This document shows, one piece after another, positions 8,431-17,905 of a DNA stretch of 64,000 bases (the stretch's first letter is position 1; every line of letters starts with the position of its first letter). Source of the DNA: an uncultured bacterium (GTDB taxonomy: Bacteria; Bacteroidota; Ignavibacteria; Kapaibacteriales; UBA4661); the NCBI GenBank assembly GCA_937899715.1, contig CALCNX010000032.1:62001-126000 (forward strand), read 5' to 3'. A model generated the notes under the pieces. It worked only from the letters and a program-made list of their open reading frames with translations. It did not search any database and had not been told where the DNA came from. A program made the position numbers and the translations under genes.

Positions 8431-11400
8431 ATGCTTCTTTGGACACGTTCTCGTCAAAAGCCATCGGTACTTGTTCTGCTGATGTTGCTTTTCGGCGGTT
8501 TGATTGCAAGTATTGCATCGCCGCCTATGTTTGCTCAAACACCGCTCTGGTTGCGCTATCCGGCTATTTCGCCCGACGGCAAAACGATTGCTTTTTCGTA
8601 CAAAGGGGATTTGTACACCGTTCCCGCAAGCGGCGGCGCAGCGCGGCAGCTCACGCAGCACGAGGCGTACGACGCAATGCCCGTCTGGTCGCCGGACGGC
8701 AAGACACTTGCCTTTGCGTCCGACCGTCATGGTAATTTCGATATTTTCCTTATTTCGGCGGAAGGCGGTGCTGCTAAACGCCTCACCGTTTTTTCTCGTG
8801 CAGAAATGCCCACGGGCTTTACGCCGGACGGAAAAAATGTGGTCTTTGCGGCAAATCGTCAGGACAAACCGACGAACTCGCAGTTCCCGACGGGTGTTCT
8901 GACGGAATTATACAGTGTGTCGGTGAACGGCGGGCAGCCGAAGCAGATTCTTACCACTCCGGCGCAGGATGCGCATTGGGATAAGTCCGGTACTCGTCTT
9001 CTCTATCACGACCGCAAGGGCTACGAAGATGAACTTCGCAAGCACCATACTTCATCCTTTGCGCGAGATTTATGGCTCTATGATGCAAAAGCGGGAACGC
9101 ACACGAAACTCACGAATTTTGCCGGAGAAGACCGCAACCCCGTCTGGTCGCCCGATGAAACCGAGGTGTATTACCTTTCTGAGCAAAGCGGCTCGTTCAA
9201 CGTGTGGAAATTCCCCCTTGCCAACCCTTCGCAGACTACGCAAGTAACCGCGCATAGCAAGCATCCTGCCCGTTCGCTTACTATCGCTTCGGACGGAACT
9301 CTTTGCTACACATTCGATGGTGAAATTTATGTGAAGTCGCCCGGAGAGAAGGATTCGCGCAAGGTGACGGTGAATATCATCAGCGATGCAAAAGAAAACG
9401 AGGTGAAATATCAACAAATTACCACCGGAGCAAGTGAATTTGCGGTCTCGCCCAATGGCAAAGAAATCGCGCTCATAGTGCGGGGGGAAATTTTTGTTAC
9501 GTCGGTGGATTACGGCATCACCAAGCGCATCACCAACACGCCGGAGCAAGAGCGTAATGTGAGTTTCAGCCCAGACGGGCGGACGCTGATATACGCCGGA
9601 GAGCGGAATAACTCATGGAATATTTACCAGACCACTATTCAGAAAAGCAAAGAAGACGAGCCATATTTCTACAAGTCCACGCTTCTGAAAGAAGACCCGC
9701 TCGTCTCTACAACCGCAGAGGAATTTCAGCCCAAATACTCGCCCGACGGCAAAGAGGTGGCGTACTTGGAAGAGCGTACCGTGCTGAAAGTCATCAATCT
9801 GCAAACCAAGCAAACACGCCAAATTCTGGACAGCACGAAAAATTATTCCTACGCCGATGGCGACCAAAGTTTCGCATGGTCTCCCGACGGAAAATACTTT
9901 TTGGTGAAATTCCTCGACAAAGGGCGCTGGCGCGGGGAGATTGGCGTGATAGAAGCCTCCGGCAAAGGAACAATAAGGAATCTTACCCAAAGCGGCTATG
10001 ACGACGACAATGCCGATTGGATTATGGACGGTAAGGCAATGATGTGGCAGACCGACCGCTACGGCTTCAAAGGGCATGGCTCGTGGGCGGCAGAGGCGGA
10101 TGCTTACGCAATGTTCTTCACTCAAGATGCCTTCGACCGTTTCCGTCTCACAAAAGAGGAGTATGAAGCCCTGAAAGCAAGGGACGGTAAAAAGGAAGAG
10201 AAAAAAGATGACAAGAAAGACGAGAAAAAGGACGAGAAATCAAGCGTTAAGCCTGTTACAATCGAATTTGACGGTTTGGAAGACCGCACCGCTCGTCTGA
10301 CGATGCACTCTTCGCGGCTTGGCGAAACGGTTATGTCGCCGGACGGCGAACGTCTGTATTATCTTGCTCGCTTTGAGCAGGGATTCGACCTCTGGGCAAC
10401 ACGTCCCCGCGACAGAGAAACAAAACTCCTCGCAAAATTGAACGCGCAGCAAGGTGCTGTACGGCTTCAACAGTCTGCTGACGGCAAGAGTTTGTTCGTA
10501 CTGGCAAACGGTACGGTGATGAAAGTAGATACCGGCAATGGTCAAACCAAACCCGTTGCGTTCCGTGCGGAAATGAACCTGAATGCAAATGCCGAGCGTG
10601 CTTACTTCTTTGAACACGCATGGCGGCAAACCTTGAAAAAATTCTACGACCCCAAAATGCACGGCTTGGAATGGTCGTTTTATCGCAAAGAATATGCGAA
10701 ATTTCTTCCACACGTCAGCAATGGTTATGACTTCGCCGATGTGCTTGGCGAAATGTTGGGCGAACTGAATGCGTCGCACACGGGTGGGCGCTTCCGTCCT
10801 CGTCCGAACCCCGAGCGTGATGATGAAACCGCGTCATTAGGTGCTTTCTACGACGATTCATATTCCGGCGACGGACTCAAAATTGCTGAGGTGCTTGATA
10901 AATCTCCACTCGCGAAGGCTTCCTCTGAGGTGAAGCCGGGCGTGATTATCGAAAAAATTGACGGTGAAACAATTACGCCTGCGCAAGACTTTGCAACACT
11001 TCTGAATCGTAAAACGGATAAACCGACCGTTCTCTCGCTCTTCGAGCCAACAGCAAAAAAGCGCTGGGAAGAAACCGTCAAGCCAATATCGCTCCAAGCA
11101 GAAAATGGACTGTTGTACGAGCGTTGGGTGAAATCGCGTCGTGACCTCGTGGACAAGCTCTCAAAAGGGCGAATCGGCTATATTCACGTTCAGGGAATGA
11201 ATGACCCCAGCTACCGCGTAACATACTCGGAGCTTTTCGGGCGGCACAACGACAAAGATGCCATTATTATTGACACTCGTTTCAATGGCGGGGGGAATTT
11301 GGCAGAAGTCCTAACAACAATGTTGAGCGGTAAACGCCTGACCAAGTCCACGCCGCGTGGGCAGCTCGTAGGCACAGAGCCGGAAGAGCGCTGGGACAAG

Positions 11401-11724
11401 CGTTCCATCGTGGTTATGGGCGAAGGCAATTACTCGGATGCCCATTGTTTCCCTTGCGCGTATAAGGCTGCCGGAGTAGGCGAAACCGTTGGTATGCCTG
11501 TGCCGGGGACGTGTACATCCGTTTGGTGGGAAACCCTGATGGACGGCGTAACGATATTCGGTATTCCTGAAGTCGGCATTATCAGTGCTCTTGACCCCTC
11601 GCGCTATATGGAAAACAACCAACTGGAGCCTGACCACCGTGTGATGAATGACCCTGTTAGTTCCGCTAAAGGTCAGGATTTGCAAATCGAAAAAGCAGTG
11701 GAATTGCTTCTCAAGCAGAAGTAA
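8431..11724 (+). CDS. Tricorn-like S41 family protease
   Basis: Protein of about 1097 residues with an N-terminal signal peptide (cleavage near FAQ), so periplasmic or secreted. Two WD40/PD40-type beta-propellers (repeated SPDGKxIAF motifs, about 45-580) come first. A Lys/Glu/Asp linker (about 586-605), further PD40-like repeats, a tricorn C1 region with His H744 (FYDPKMHGLEW), a PDZ domain (about 800-890) and the S41 core follow. The predicted nucleophile is S1002 in GEGNYSDAHCFP, after the oxyanion loop DTRFNGGGN. Archaeal tricorn degrades peptides released by the proteasome; bacterial versions are thought to digest extracytoplasmic peptides. ATG 8431 is chosen over a TTG six bases upstream. 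A strong terminator follows. Confidence 0.92.
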   Translation: MLLWTRSRQKPSVLVLLMLLFGGLIASIASPPMFAQTPLWLRYPAISPDGKTIAFSYKGDLYTVPASGGAARQLTQHEAYDAMPVWSPDGKTLAFASDRHGNFDIFLISAEGGAAKRLTVFSRAEMPTGFTPDGKNVVFAANRQDKPTNSQFPTGVLTELYSVSVNGGQPKQILTTPAQDAHWDKSGTRLLYHDRKGYEDELRKHHTSSFARDLWLYDAKAGTHTKLTNFAGEDRNPVWSPDETEVYYLSEQSGSFNVWKFPLANPSQTTQVTAHSKHPARSLTIASDGTLCYTFDGEIYVKSPGEKDSRKVTVNIISDAKENEVKYQQITTGASEFAVSPNGKEIALIVRGEIFVTSVDYGITKRITNTPEQERNVSFSPDGRTLIYAGERNNSWNIYQTTIQKSKEDEPYFYKSTLLKEDPLVSTTAEEFQPKYSPDGKEVAYLEERTVLKVINLQTKQTRQILDSTKNYSYADGDQSFAWSPDGKYFLVKFLDKGRWRGEIGVIEASGKGTIRNLTQSGYDDDNADWIMDGKAMMWQTDRYGFKGHGSWAAEADAYAMFFTQDAFDRFRLTKEEYEALKARDGKKEEKKDDKKDEKKDEKSSVKPVTIEFDGLEDRTARLTMHSSRLGETVMSPDGERLYYLARFEQGFDLWATRPRDRETKLLAKLNAQQGAVRLQQSADGKSLFVLANGTVMKVDTGNGQTKPVAFRAEMNLNANAERAYFFEHAWRQTLKKFYDPKMHGLEWSFYRKEYAKFLPHVSNGYDFADVLGEMLGELNASHTGGRFRPRPNPERDDETASLGAFYDDSYSGDGLKIAEVLDKSPLAKASSEVKPGVIIEKIDGETITPAQDFATLLNRKTDKPTVLSLFEPTAKKRWEETVKPISLQAENGLLYERWVKSRRDLVDKLSKGRIGYIHVQGMNDPSYRVTYSELFGRHNDKDAIIIDTRFNGGGNLAEVLTTMLSGKRLTKSTPRGQLVGTEPEERWDKRSIVVMGEGNYSDAHCFPCAYKAAGVGETVGMPVPGTCTSVWWETLMDGVTIFGIPEVGIISALDPSRYMENNQLEPDHRVMNDPVSSAKGQDLQIEKAVELLLKQK

Positions 11725-11758
11725 TGGCGCAGGTATTTTGAGTGGATGACGAAAAAAT

Positions 11759-11797
11759 AAAGCGACTGAAGGAGATTCTTTCAGTCGCTTTTTTTGA
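11759..11797 (+). terminator. Rho-independent terminator after the protease gene
   Basis: Perfect 12-bp stem AAAGCGACTGAA (11759-11770) with 11780-11791, a 9-nt loop and a T run to about 11797. It separates the protease gene from glgP. Confidence 0.88.
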
Positions 11798-11970
11798 GGT
11801 GGGATGGCTTACGACGGTCTTTATGCCGAAGGCAGACCAAGCAAATTCTTCGTGCGAACTTTTTGTTATGATTTTCCTGTAAAACACGTATTTTGCCCGT
11901 CGAAAATAATTGTTAAACTTTGTGTTCTGAACTTCTGTTCCGTTCTCATTTTTTACGGGAGCAACTGACT

Positions 11971-14457
11971 ATGGCTGCAAAAAAGAAGTCTATATTCTTC
12001 ACCGATGCACACGACCCCGAATCGTACTCGCTGCAAAATCAATTTGCGGAGAACATGGAATTTCGTCTTGCCAAAGACAAAACAAATTACACTCTCCGCG
12101 ATGCCTACACCGCGCTTGCACTCTCAGTGCGCGACCGCATGATGCGAAAGTGGCTGCGAACCCAACAGCAATATGCCGACAAGGACGTAAAAAAAGTGTA
12201 TTATCTCTCGCTGGAGTTCCTCATGGGGCGGCTTCTGAGCAATACGCTTATCAATCTCAAATATGAAAAAGACTTTGCCGACCTTGCCAAAGAGATTGGC
12301 TTCACCCAAGAACAACTCCGCGACAGCGAAAAAGACATGGGCTTGGGTAATGGTGGTTTGGGGCGTTTGGCTGCGTGTTTTCTGGATTCAATGGCAACGC
12401 TTGGTTTGCCTGCTTTCGGCTACGGTATTCGCTATGAGTACGGTATTTTCGACCAAGATATGCAAAAGGGTTATCAAATCGAACATCCCGACAACTGGCT
12501 TATCTACGGCTGTCCGTGGGAGATTATGCGCCCCGATCTGACGTACCGCATTAAGTTTGGTGGTACTGTTATGACCGATATTGATATTCACGGTCGTTTA
12601 CGTTTTCAATGGACAAATACTGACGACGTACTGGCTGTGGCGTATGATATCCCTATCCCCGGCTATGGCAATAACACGGTGAATAATCTCCGGCTCTGGC
12701 AGGCAAAATCTACCGAAGATTTCAATTTTGAATACTTCAATAAAGGCGACTACGCCGCAGCCGTGAGCGACAAAACAACATCGGAAACCATTTCCAAAGT
12801 GCTGTACCCGAACGACAACATTGACCCGGGCAAGGTACTTCGCCTGAAGCAGCAATACTTTTTTGTTTCGGCAACGCTCCAAGATATTATTCGTGCCTAC
12901 AAAATCAAGCATAACACCTTCAAAAAATTCCCCGAAAAAGTTGCTATCCAGCTCAATGACACGCACCCTTCTATTGCCATTCCTGAACTGATGCGGCTGC
13001 TGATGGATGATGAGGGCTTGGAGTGGGATGCTGCGTGGGATATTACTGTCAAGACTTTCGCTTATACCAATCATACCGTCATGGCGGAAGCGCTTGAAAA
13101 ATGGGATGTTTCCTTGCTGGAAACACTGCTTCCCCGTCACCTGAATATCATTTACGAAATCAATCATCGCTACTTGGAAAAAGCACGTCAGTTTTACCCG
13201 AATCCGGGCGATGCAAAGAAAATTGCCGGAATGTCTATCATCGAAGAGGGTGTAAACAAGCGGGTTCGTATGGCGAATTTGGCGATTGCGGGCAGTCATT
13301 CAGTTAATGGAGTGGCGGCGCTTCATACGCACATTCTCAAGACCGATATTTTTGCGGATTTCTTCCGATTTGAGCCGGAAAAATTCAATAACAAAACCAA
13401 CGGCATCACGCAACGGCGCTGGTTGAAAGAAGCAAACCCACATTTGTCCGAAATTATCACCAGCAAAATCGGCGATGGTTGGATAACTGACTTGTATAAG
13501 CTGAAAGAGATTGAGAAATACAAGTCCGACGCTAAATTCCATGCTGAATGGAATACTGCCAAGCAGCATTGTAAGCAAAATCTTATCCAATATATTGAGT
13601 CGCGCTATGCCGTCAAAATCAATCCTGACTCAATGTTTGATTCGCAGGTGAAGCGTATGCACGAATACAAGCGGCAATTGCTGAATGTGCTACACGTCAT
13701 TACGCTCTACAAGCGCATCAAGGACAACCCCCAAGCAGATTTTGTGCCGCGCACCGTTCTTTTTGCGGGGAAAGCCGCTCCCGGATACCACTTTGCAAAG
13801 CTGGTCATCAAGCTCATCAATTCCGTTGCCGATGTGGTCAATAACGACCCGGATGTAGGCGATAAGTTGAAATTACTCTTTTTGAAAAATTATTCCGTGT
13901 CGCTTTCGGAAAAGATTATCCCCGCGTCGGATTTGTCCGAGCAAATCTCAACGGCAGGTTTTGAGGCTTCGGGTACGGGGAATATGAAATTCCAGCTGAA
14001 CGGTGCACTGACTATCGGCACGATGGACGGCGCAAATGTGGAGATACGCGAAGAAGTCGGCGACGATAATATCTTTATTTTCGGCTTGGAAACCGATGAG
14101 GTTGTTGACCTCAAGAAAAACGGGTATGACCCCTTCCAGTACTATCAGGCAAATTCAGACTTGAAGCAAGTGCTGGACATGATTCAGTATAATTTCTTCA
14201 ATCACTCCGAGCCGGGTATCTTTAAGCCAATTTTTGATGCGCTTGTTCACACGGGCGATAAATACTGCCTTCTGGCGGATTACGCTTCCTACATTGAAGC
14301 GCAAGACCGCGTGGCAGCAGAATTCCTAAACCGCAAGGTGTGGACGGAAAAAGCTATTATCAATGTCGCTAATGTCGGTAAATTCTCCAGTGACCGTACG
14401 ATTCACGAGTACGCAGAGGAAATCTGGAACGTGAAGCCGGTCAATATCGTTGATTGA
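11971..14457 (+). CDS. glgP: Glycogen/starch/maltodextrin phosphorylase
   Basis: Cytoplasmic GT35 enzyme of 828 residues that releases glucose 1-phosphate from alpha-1,4-glucans by phosphorolysis. Hallmarks: N-terminal YYLSLEFLMGRLL and GNGGLGRLAACFLDS, the phosphate-site region KRMHEYKRQLLN, and the PLP lysine K673 in EASGTGNMKFQLNGALT. The length equals that of classical GlgP/MalP. The frame is open to a TTG at 11920, but ATG 11971 has a GGGAG Shine-Dalgarno nine bases upstream and gives the conserved start. The gene stands alone between terminators. With the pullulanase at 43-45 kb and the SusCD locus it suggests alpha-glucan turnover. Regulatory phosphorylation as in animal enzymes is not expected. 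Confidence 0.97.
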   Translation: MAAKKKSIFFTDAHDPESYSLQNQFAENMEFRLAKDKTNYTLRDAYTALALSVRDRMMRKWLRTQQQYADKDVKKVYYLSLEFLMGRLLSNTLINLKYEKDFADLAKEIGFTQEQLRDSEKDMGLGNGGLGRLAACFLDSMATLGLPAFGYGIRYEYGIFDQDMQKGYQIEHPDNWLIYGCPWEIMRPDLTYRIKFGGTVMTDIDIHGRLRFQWTNTDDVLAVAYDIPIPGYGNNTVNNLRLWQAKSTEDFNFEYFNKGDYAAAVSDKTTSETISKVLYPNDNIDPGKVLRLKQQYFFVSATLQDIIRAYKIKHNTFKKFPEKVAIQLNDTHPSIAIPELMRLLMDDEGLEWDAAWDITVKTFAYTNHTVMAEALEKWDVSLLETLLPRHLNIIYEINHRYLEKARQFYPNPGDAKKIAGMSIIEEGVNKRVRMANLAIAGSHSVNGVAALHTHILKTDIFADFFRFEPEKFNNKTNGITQRRWLKEANPHLSEIITSKIGDGWITDLYKLKEIEKYKSDAKFHAEWNTAKQHCKQNLIQYIESRYAVKINPDSMFDSQVKRMHEYKRQLLNVLHVITLYKRIKDNPQADFVPRTVLFAGKAAPGYHFAKLVIKLINSVADVVNNDPDVGDKLKLLFLKNYSVSLSEKIIPASDLSEQISTAGFEASGTGNMKFQLNGALTIGTMDGANVEIREEVGDDNIFIFGLETDEVVDLKKNGYDPFQYYQANSDLKQVLDMIQYNFFNHSEPGIFKPIFDALVHTGDKYCLLADYASYIEAQDRVAAEFLNRKVWTEKAIINVANVGKFSSDRTIHEYAEEIWNVKPVNIVD

Positions 14458-14488
14458 GTTTGCGCGTTGTTACTTAGCATTTTCTTCA

Positions 14489-14524
14489 CCCGATGGCAAG
14501 CACAATCGTAACGCTGCCATCGGG
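14489..14524 (+). terminator. Possible terminator hairpin after glgP
   Basis: Perfect 10-bp stem CCCGATGGCA (14489-14498) with TGCCATCGGG (14515-14524) and a 16-nt loop. Only a weak T stretch follows, so it may instead be a structured leader of the next gene, which starts 32 bases on. Confidence 0.4.
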
Positions 14525-14556
14525 CGGATTTGTCGGAATACTTTTTGAATTTTGTC

Positions 14557-16107
14557 ATGCACTATTTCCTCTCCCTTTTCTCCTTTGGCAGGTCGGCGCT
14601 GTTGTGCCGATGGATGCTTGTGTTCGCAATCACAGCGCTTGCTCACGATTTATCCGCACAAACAAATCCGCCGAATGTGGACTGGACAAATGTTCATAAT
14701 ACCACAGCTGCTGCTATTACGGAACTATACAACTTGCGCTTTTCGGAAGCAGAACAAAAGTGTAATGAAATTATCGGTATGGCTCCGGGTGAGCCGCGCG
14801 GTCATTTCTACAAAGCAATGGTGTATTTCTATCGCTATCGTATCATGCAGAACAAAGCCGATTATCAGCGCTTTCTGCAATTGACACTGAACACGATTTC
14901 GGTCTGTGAAAATATTCTCAAAACAAATCCGAGCGATTCAAAAGCGTTGTTTTATATCGGTGGTGCATTTGGTTATCGGGGTCTTATCCGGGCTTTCGGT
15001 CCGGCAGAGGAGCGCACGAAGAATTTGATGCAAGCAATTTGGGATGGTAAAAAAGGATATGATTACCTGAACGATGCCGTCAAGTCCGACCCCAATAATG
15101 CCGATGCACAAATGGGTTTTGGGCTTTTTAATTGTCTGGTATCATCCGCTCCGGCATTTATCAAACCCGCTATTCGGCTCGCCGGCTTCAGCACCGACCG
15201 CAATTTGGGAATGAAGCAATTAGAAAATGCCGCCGCTAATGGTGTCTATACACGCCCCGAGGCAGCGTATTGGCTCTCGACGTTCTATGCAGAACAAGAA
15301 GAAACATCTTCCAGAGCGCTCTGGCACTTGAAAAATCTGACGGCGCAATTTCCGGCAAACCACTGGTATCGCATCACAACGGCGCAAATCTACCTGAACA
15401 CGCTTCGCAAGCCCGACGAGGCAATACCTTTTTTACAGACCGTTGCCAATCAAGCAACCGATAAAAATGCACAAGCCCGCGCCATACTTTTGACGGGTGC
15501 GGCATCGCTGTACAAACTCAGGTTCCCTGAAGCCGTTCAATGGCTTCAAAAGTGCGTGGCATTTGGCACGGACTCTGGTGCTGTGCGCAATGCTCTCTAT
15601 TTGCAGGGGTTGATAAGTGAACTGGAAGGGAATCGTACTCAAGCAACACAGTTCTATCAAAAATCGCTGCCCTATAAAGCAAGCGAAGACCTTCTTAAAA
15701 CTCCCCTCACGGCAGAACAAGCATTGCTGCGGCGTATTTCTTTGGGTTTTCGGGGGTCGGAATATACGACGGTCATTCGACTTGCCGACGAACTCCTTAG
15801 AAAGCAGCAGTTAAGCGCCGACATTCGCGGGCGGGCGTTGCTCTTCAGCGCAAGGAGTTATGCCGAGCAAAGCGACCACACACAAGCCGAGCAACGCTTG
15901 CTGCAAACCGTCGTCATTCAACCCGAAGAAGATAAATCTCTTCTGCCCGCAGCATATTATCGGCTTGGTACGGCGCAGGCAAAACTTGGCAAAAAAAACG
16001 AGGCAAAACAGAATCTTGAAAAAGCACTTTCCTTCAAAGATTACGACGAAGAAGACGCGCTCCGTCGCAGCGTCAACCGTGAACTTGCACGGCTGAGTAA
16101 GCAGTAG
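14557..16107 (+). CDS. Exported tetratricopeptide-repeat protein
   Basis: Protein of about 516 residues. ATG 14557 (MHYFLSLFSFG) is preferred to a TTG at 14530 because it opens a normal signal peptide ending near DLSAQ. The mature part is almost entirely helical, with TPR-like motifs at about residues 45-150 and 240-510, including a well-formed C-terminal repeat (AAYYRLGTAQAKLGKKNEAKQ). No catalytic domain is visible. It is predicted to be periplasmic and probably acts as a protein-interaction scaffold. I do not recognise a specific family. It is flanked upstream by glgP and runs convergently into the receiver gene 16151-16522. Confidence 0.8.
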   Translation: MHYFLSLFSFGRSALLCRWMLVFAITALAHDLSAQTNPPNVDWTNVHNTTAAAITELYNLRFSEAEQKCNEIIGMAPGEPRGHFYKAMVYFYRYRIMQNKADYQRFLQLTLNTISVCENILKTNPSDSKALFYIGGAFGYRGLIRAFGPAEERTKNLMQAIWDGKKGYDYLNDAVKSDPNNADAQMGFGLFNCLVSSAPAFIKPAIRLAGFSTDRNLGMKQLENAAANGVYTRPEAAYWLSTFYAEQEETSSRALWHLKNLTAQFPANHWYRITTAQIYLNTLRKPDEAIPFLQTVANQATDKNAQARAILLTGAASLYKLRFPEAVQWLQKCVAFGTDSGAVRNALYLQGLISELEGNRTQATQFYQKSLPYKASEDLLKTPLTAEQALLRRISLGFRGSEYTTVIRLADELLRKQQLSADIRGRALLFSARSYAEQSDHTQAEQRLLQTVVIQPEEDKSLLPAAYYRLGTAQAKLGKKNEAKQNLEKALSFKDYDEEDALRRSVNRELARLSKQ

Positions 16108-16150
16108 TTACCTTCCCTCAGACAGTTCCACGCTGAATTTTTCGCAGTGC

Positions 16151-16522
16151 TTACCGCCCGGCAATCATTCCCCGAAAATCTTCCCCGAAGGTTTGTGGGT
16201 CTATGGGCTTGGCAACGCAGCCGTCGAAGCCCATTTCGAGATAACGTTCACGTTCGCCGCGTCGCACAAACGAAGTGAGGGCAAAGACAGGCGTTTGTGC
16301 GCCTCTTGTGCCCATGCGGATGTGCCGAAGGACATCGGTGCCGCTCACGCCTTCCGGCAAAACGATATTGGAAAGCACAACATCGGCAGCATGAGCGCCA
16401 AGCCAGTCCAATGCCGATGCGCCATTGTCGAAATCATGCACCGCAAATCCGGCTCGTTCCAAAAGCATAACAAAGAGTTTGCGGGTAATTCTATCGTCTT
16501 CAATAAGACACACTGTGTGCAT
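16151..16522 (-). CDS. Single-domain receiver lacking the phosphoacceptor Asp
   Basis: Stand-alone CheY-like receiver of 123 residues with no output domain. The acidic residues E8-D9-D10, the conserved switch Thr/Ser (ALTSF) and the Lys (AKPID) are present. At the phosphorylation site the usual Asp is Asn: VVLSNIVLPEG, N52, encoded by AAT. A single G-to-A change from GAT would explain it. Such pseudo-receivers cannot be phosphorylated normally and often work by constitutive protein contacts; a recent inactivating mutation is the alternative. No kinase gene is adjacent; neighbours are the convergent TPR gene and a divergent HhH gene. Confidence 0.85.
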   Translation of the reverse strand: MHTVCLIEDDRITRKLFVMLLERAGFAVHDFDNGASALDWLGAHAADVVLSNIVLPEGVSGTDVLRHIRMGTRGAQTPVFALTSFVRRGERERYLEMGFDGCVAKPIDPQTFGEDFRGMIAGR

Positions 16523-16679
16523 AGATGTTCCTGAAAATCAAGTATGAAAATAGTTGGTAATATGACGTGACAGACATTATTTTACGAAACTTCGCGGGAA
16601 TCGCAAAAAAATTATCGTATCTTTCTTCGTAGTCCTTTGTACGCCGTTTTCATCTGTTGCATTCTTTTTCTTTTATCCC

Positions 16680-17201
16680 ATGAAACTCGGTCTTCGCAAG
16701 CGAATCGCCCTTGTTATTGCCGCAGCACAGGCGGTATTGCCCGTTACCAAAAACGAGTTGTTGTTCGTGTCGGTTTTGCTTGGTGGTTTGGCAGTGGGGC
16801 TTGTCCTGAAGCAGTATTCGTACCGTCCGGGTAATGAGAAGGTGCGGAGCGACCTGCTGCGTTTGGCAGACAGTCTTGCCGTCGCCGAAGCAACAACATT
16901 CACGGGCACAACCCCCGATGCCGAGCCGATTCCGGCGCTTGCCGCGGCAGACACTGTTGTAAAAAAGCCCCAGCGCTTTCCTCTGCGTCCGAAGCCTGGA
17001 AAAATCACGGATGGCTCTATTCGTCTCAGCACTGCCACACTACAAGACCTGATGCGGCTGCCGGGCGTGGGCGAAGCAACAGCGCAAAAAATACTCGAAA
17101 CCCGCTCCCAACAACGCTTCCGGCGGATAGAAGACATAATGCGCGTCAAAGGTATAGGAAAGAAAAAATTTGAAGTGATGAAAAAGTATCTTGTTTTGTG
17201 A
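16680..17201 (+). CDS. ComEA-like helix-hairpin-helix protein
   Basis: Small protein of 173 residues. One membrane segment near the N-terminus (about 25-45, LLFVSVLLGGLAVGLVL) is followed by a low-complexity Ala/Pro linker. The C-terminal HhH pair (about 112-173) contains the two hairpins LMRLPGVGEATAQKILETR and IMRVKGIGKKKFEVMKKYL and resembles ComEA/T2SK-type DNA-binding modules. It probably binds double-stranded DNA on the outside of the inner membrane, as in competence. No other com gene is nearby, so the role in uptake is inferred from the family. A TATCTTTC box at about 16617 is a candidate -7 element. Confidence 0.82.
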   Translation: MKLGLRKRIALVIAAAQAVLPVTKNELLFVSVLLGGLAVGLVLKQYSYRPGNEKVRSDLLRLADSLAVAEATTFTGTTPDAEPIPALAAADTVVKKPQRFPLRPKPGKITDGSIRLSTATLQDLMRLPGVGEATAQKILETRSQQRFRRIEDIMRVKGIGKKKFEVMKKYLVL

Positions 17202-17277
17202 ATTTTTGTGAAGTTTTTTTATCCAATACGCCTTTTTTGTTCGCAAACCCGCATAGGTGCTGATGTAAAAAAACTAC

Positions 17278-17308
17278 TTGACAAACGAATTAGGATTCTG
17301 TAATTTCG
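17278..17308 (+). promoter_or_regulatory. Candidate promoter upstream of susC
   Basis: TTGACA (17278-17283), a 17-bp spacer, and TAATTTCG (17301-17308), which matches the Bacteroidota -7 consensus TAnnTTTG at 7 of 8 positions. The same layout, TTGACA-N17-TATTTTCT, precedes the duplicated-domain gene at 22667. Confidence 0.5.
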
Positions 17309-17842
17309 GCACTGGTGTTCAGAGTTATCGTGTTCAGAGATTGTCCCTGTTTTCAGAAATAGTGCTTCGTAGTTGTAGCCTTTTACTGACAACGTCCTTT
17401 ACTTGCGCTGGTACTCTCTTGCCACAGAGCTGGGAAACAGCTTCTGTTCCTTGAAGCAACGTAGGCTTTGACAGGTTTCGCCCTGATTGTAAGCATGAAT
17501 TTCTTCATAGTTTTTAATGCGTTGCTGATTTATCAGCACTACACATAATTGCCATTTTGCTCACAAAGTTTTCCGAGGCGTTTTTTCAAAGTCATTACCA
17601 CAACCACACTTTGAATCGCTTCATAGCAAGTCGCTCGTAGCGAACCGTTCGCAGCGCTGCTTCTGTGCTTTCTCGGAAGTATTATAGAGTAGCACCTCCT
17701 CGTTTTTCAATAATTATTCACTGTCATCTCGTCGGCTACCACGTTTTGCATACTGCGGAGAAATGCTTTTCTCCACTTATACTGTGCGTGTGAGTTGGTA
17801 GCGTTTGTGTGGTGATTTTTCGTGTGGAATAGATAATCGCTT

Positions 17843-17878
17843 GTCTTCAAACTCTCATTTGTCTTCAAACTCTCATTT
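17843..17878 (+). repeat. 18-bp tandem duplication before susC
   Basis: Two perfect adjacent copies of GTCTTCAAACTCTCATTT (17843-17860 and 17861-17878), ending 27 bases before the susC ATG. The position suits a duplicated operator or RNA site; it could also be replication slippage. Confidence 0.8.
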
Positions 17879-17905
17879 TTTTTATTCATTTAATTTCGTA
17901 GCATT

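Larger units (their letters stand above)
17202..17905 (+). other. 704-bp gene-free region upstream of susC
   Basis: No convincing protein gene on either strand. It contains a promoter-like pair at 17278-17308, about 600 bp before susC, a small hairpin GGAGAAA/TTTCTCC (17757-17774), direct GTTCAGAG repeats just after the promoter, and an 18-bp tandem duplication 27 bp before susC. It may be a long regulated 5' leader, an unrecognised small RNA gene, or the remnant of a lost gene. I could not match it to a known riboswitch. Confidence 0.5.

Noticed and set aside
10186..10245. Lys/Glu/Asp-rich run in the protease as a frameshift or insertion
   Set aside because: The frame continues through and such charged linkers are usual between the propellers of bacterial tricorn-like proteins.
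17310..17480. Cobalamin-riboswitch-like or 6S-RNA-like segment
   Set aside because: Only short fragments resembling the consensus; no convincing core, so not called.
17707..17889. 60-residue minus-strand ORF upstream of susC
   Set aside because: Its N-terminus is made by the 18-bp tandem repeat; no protein-like composition.
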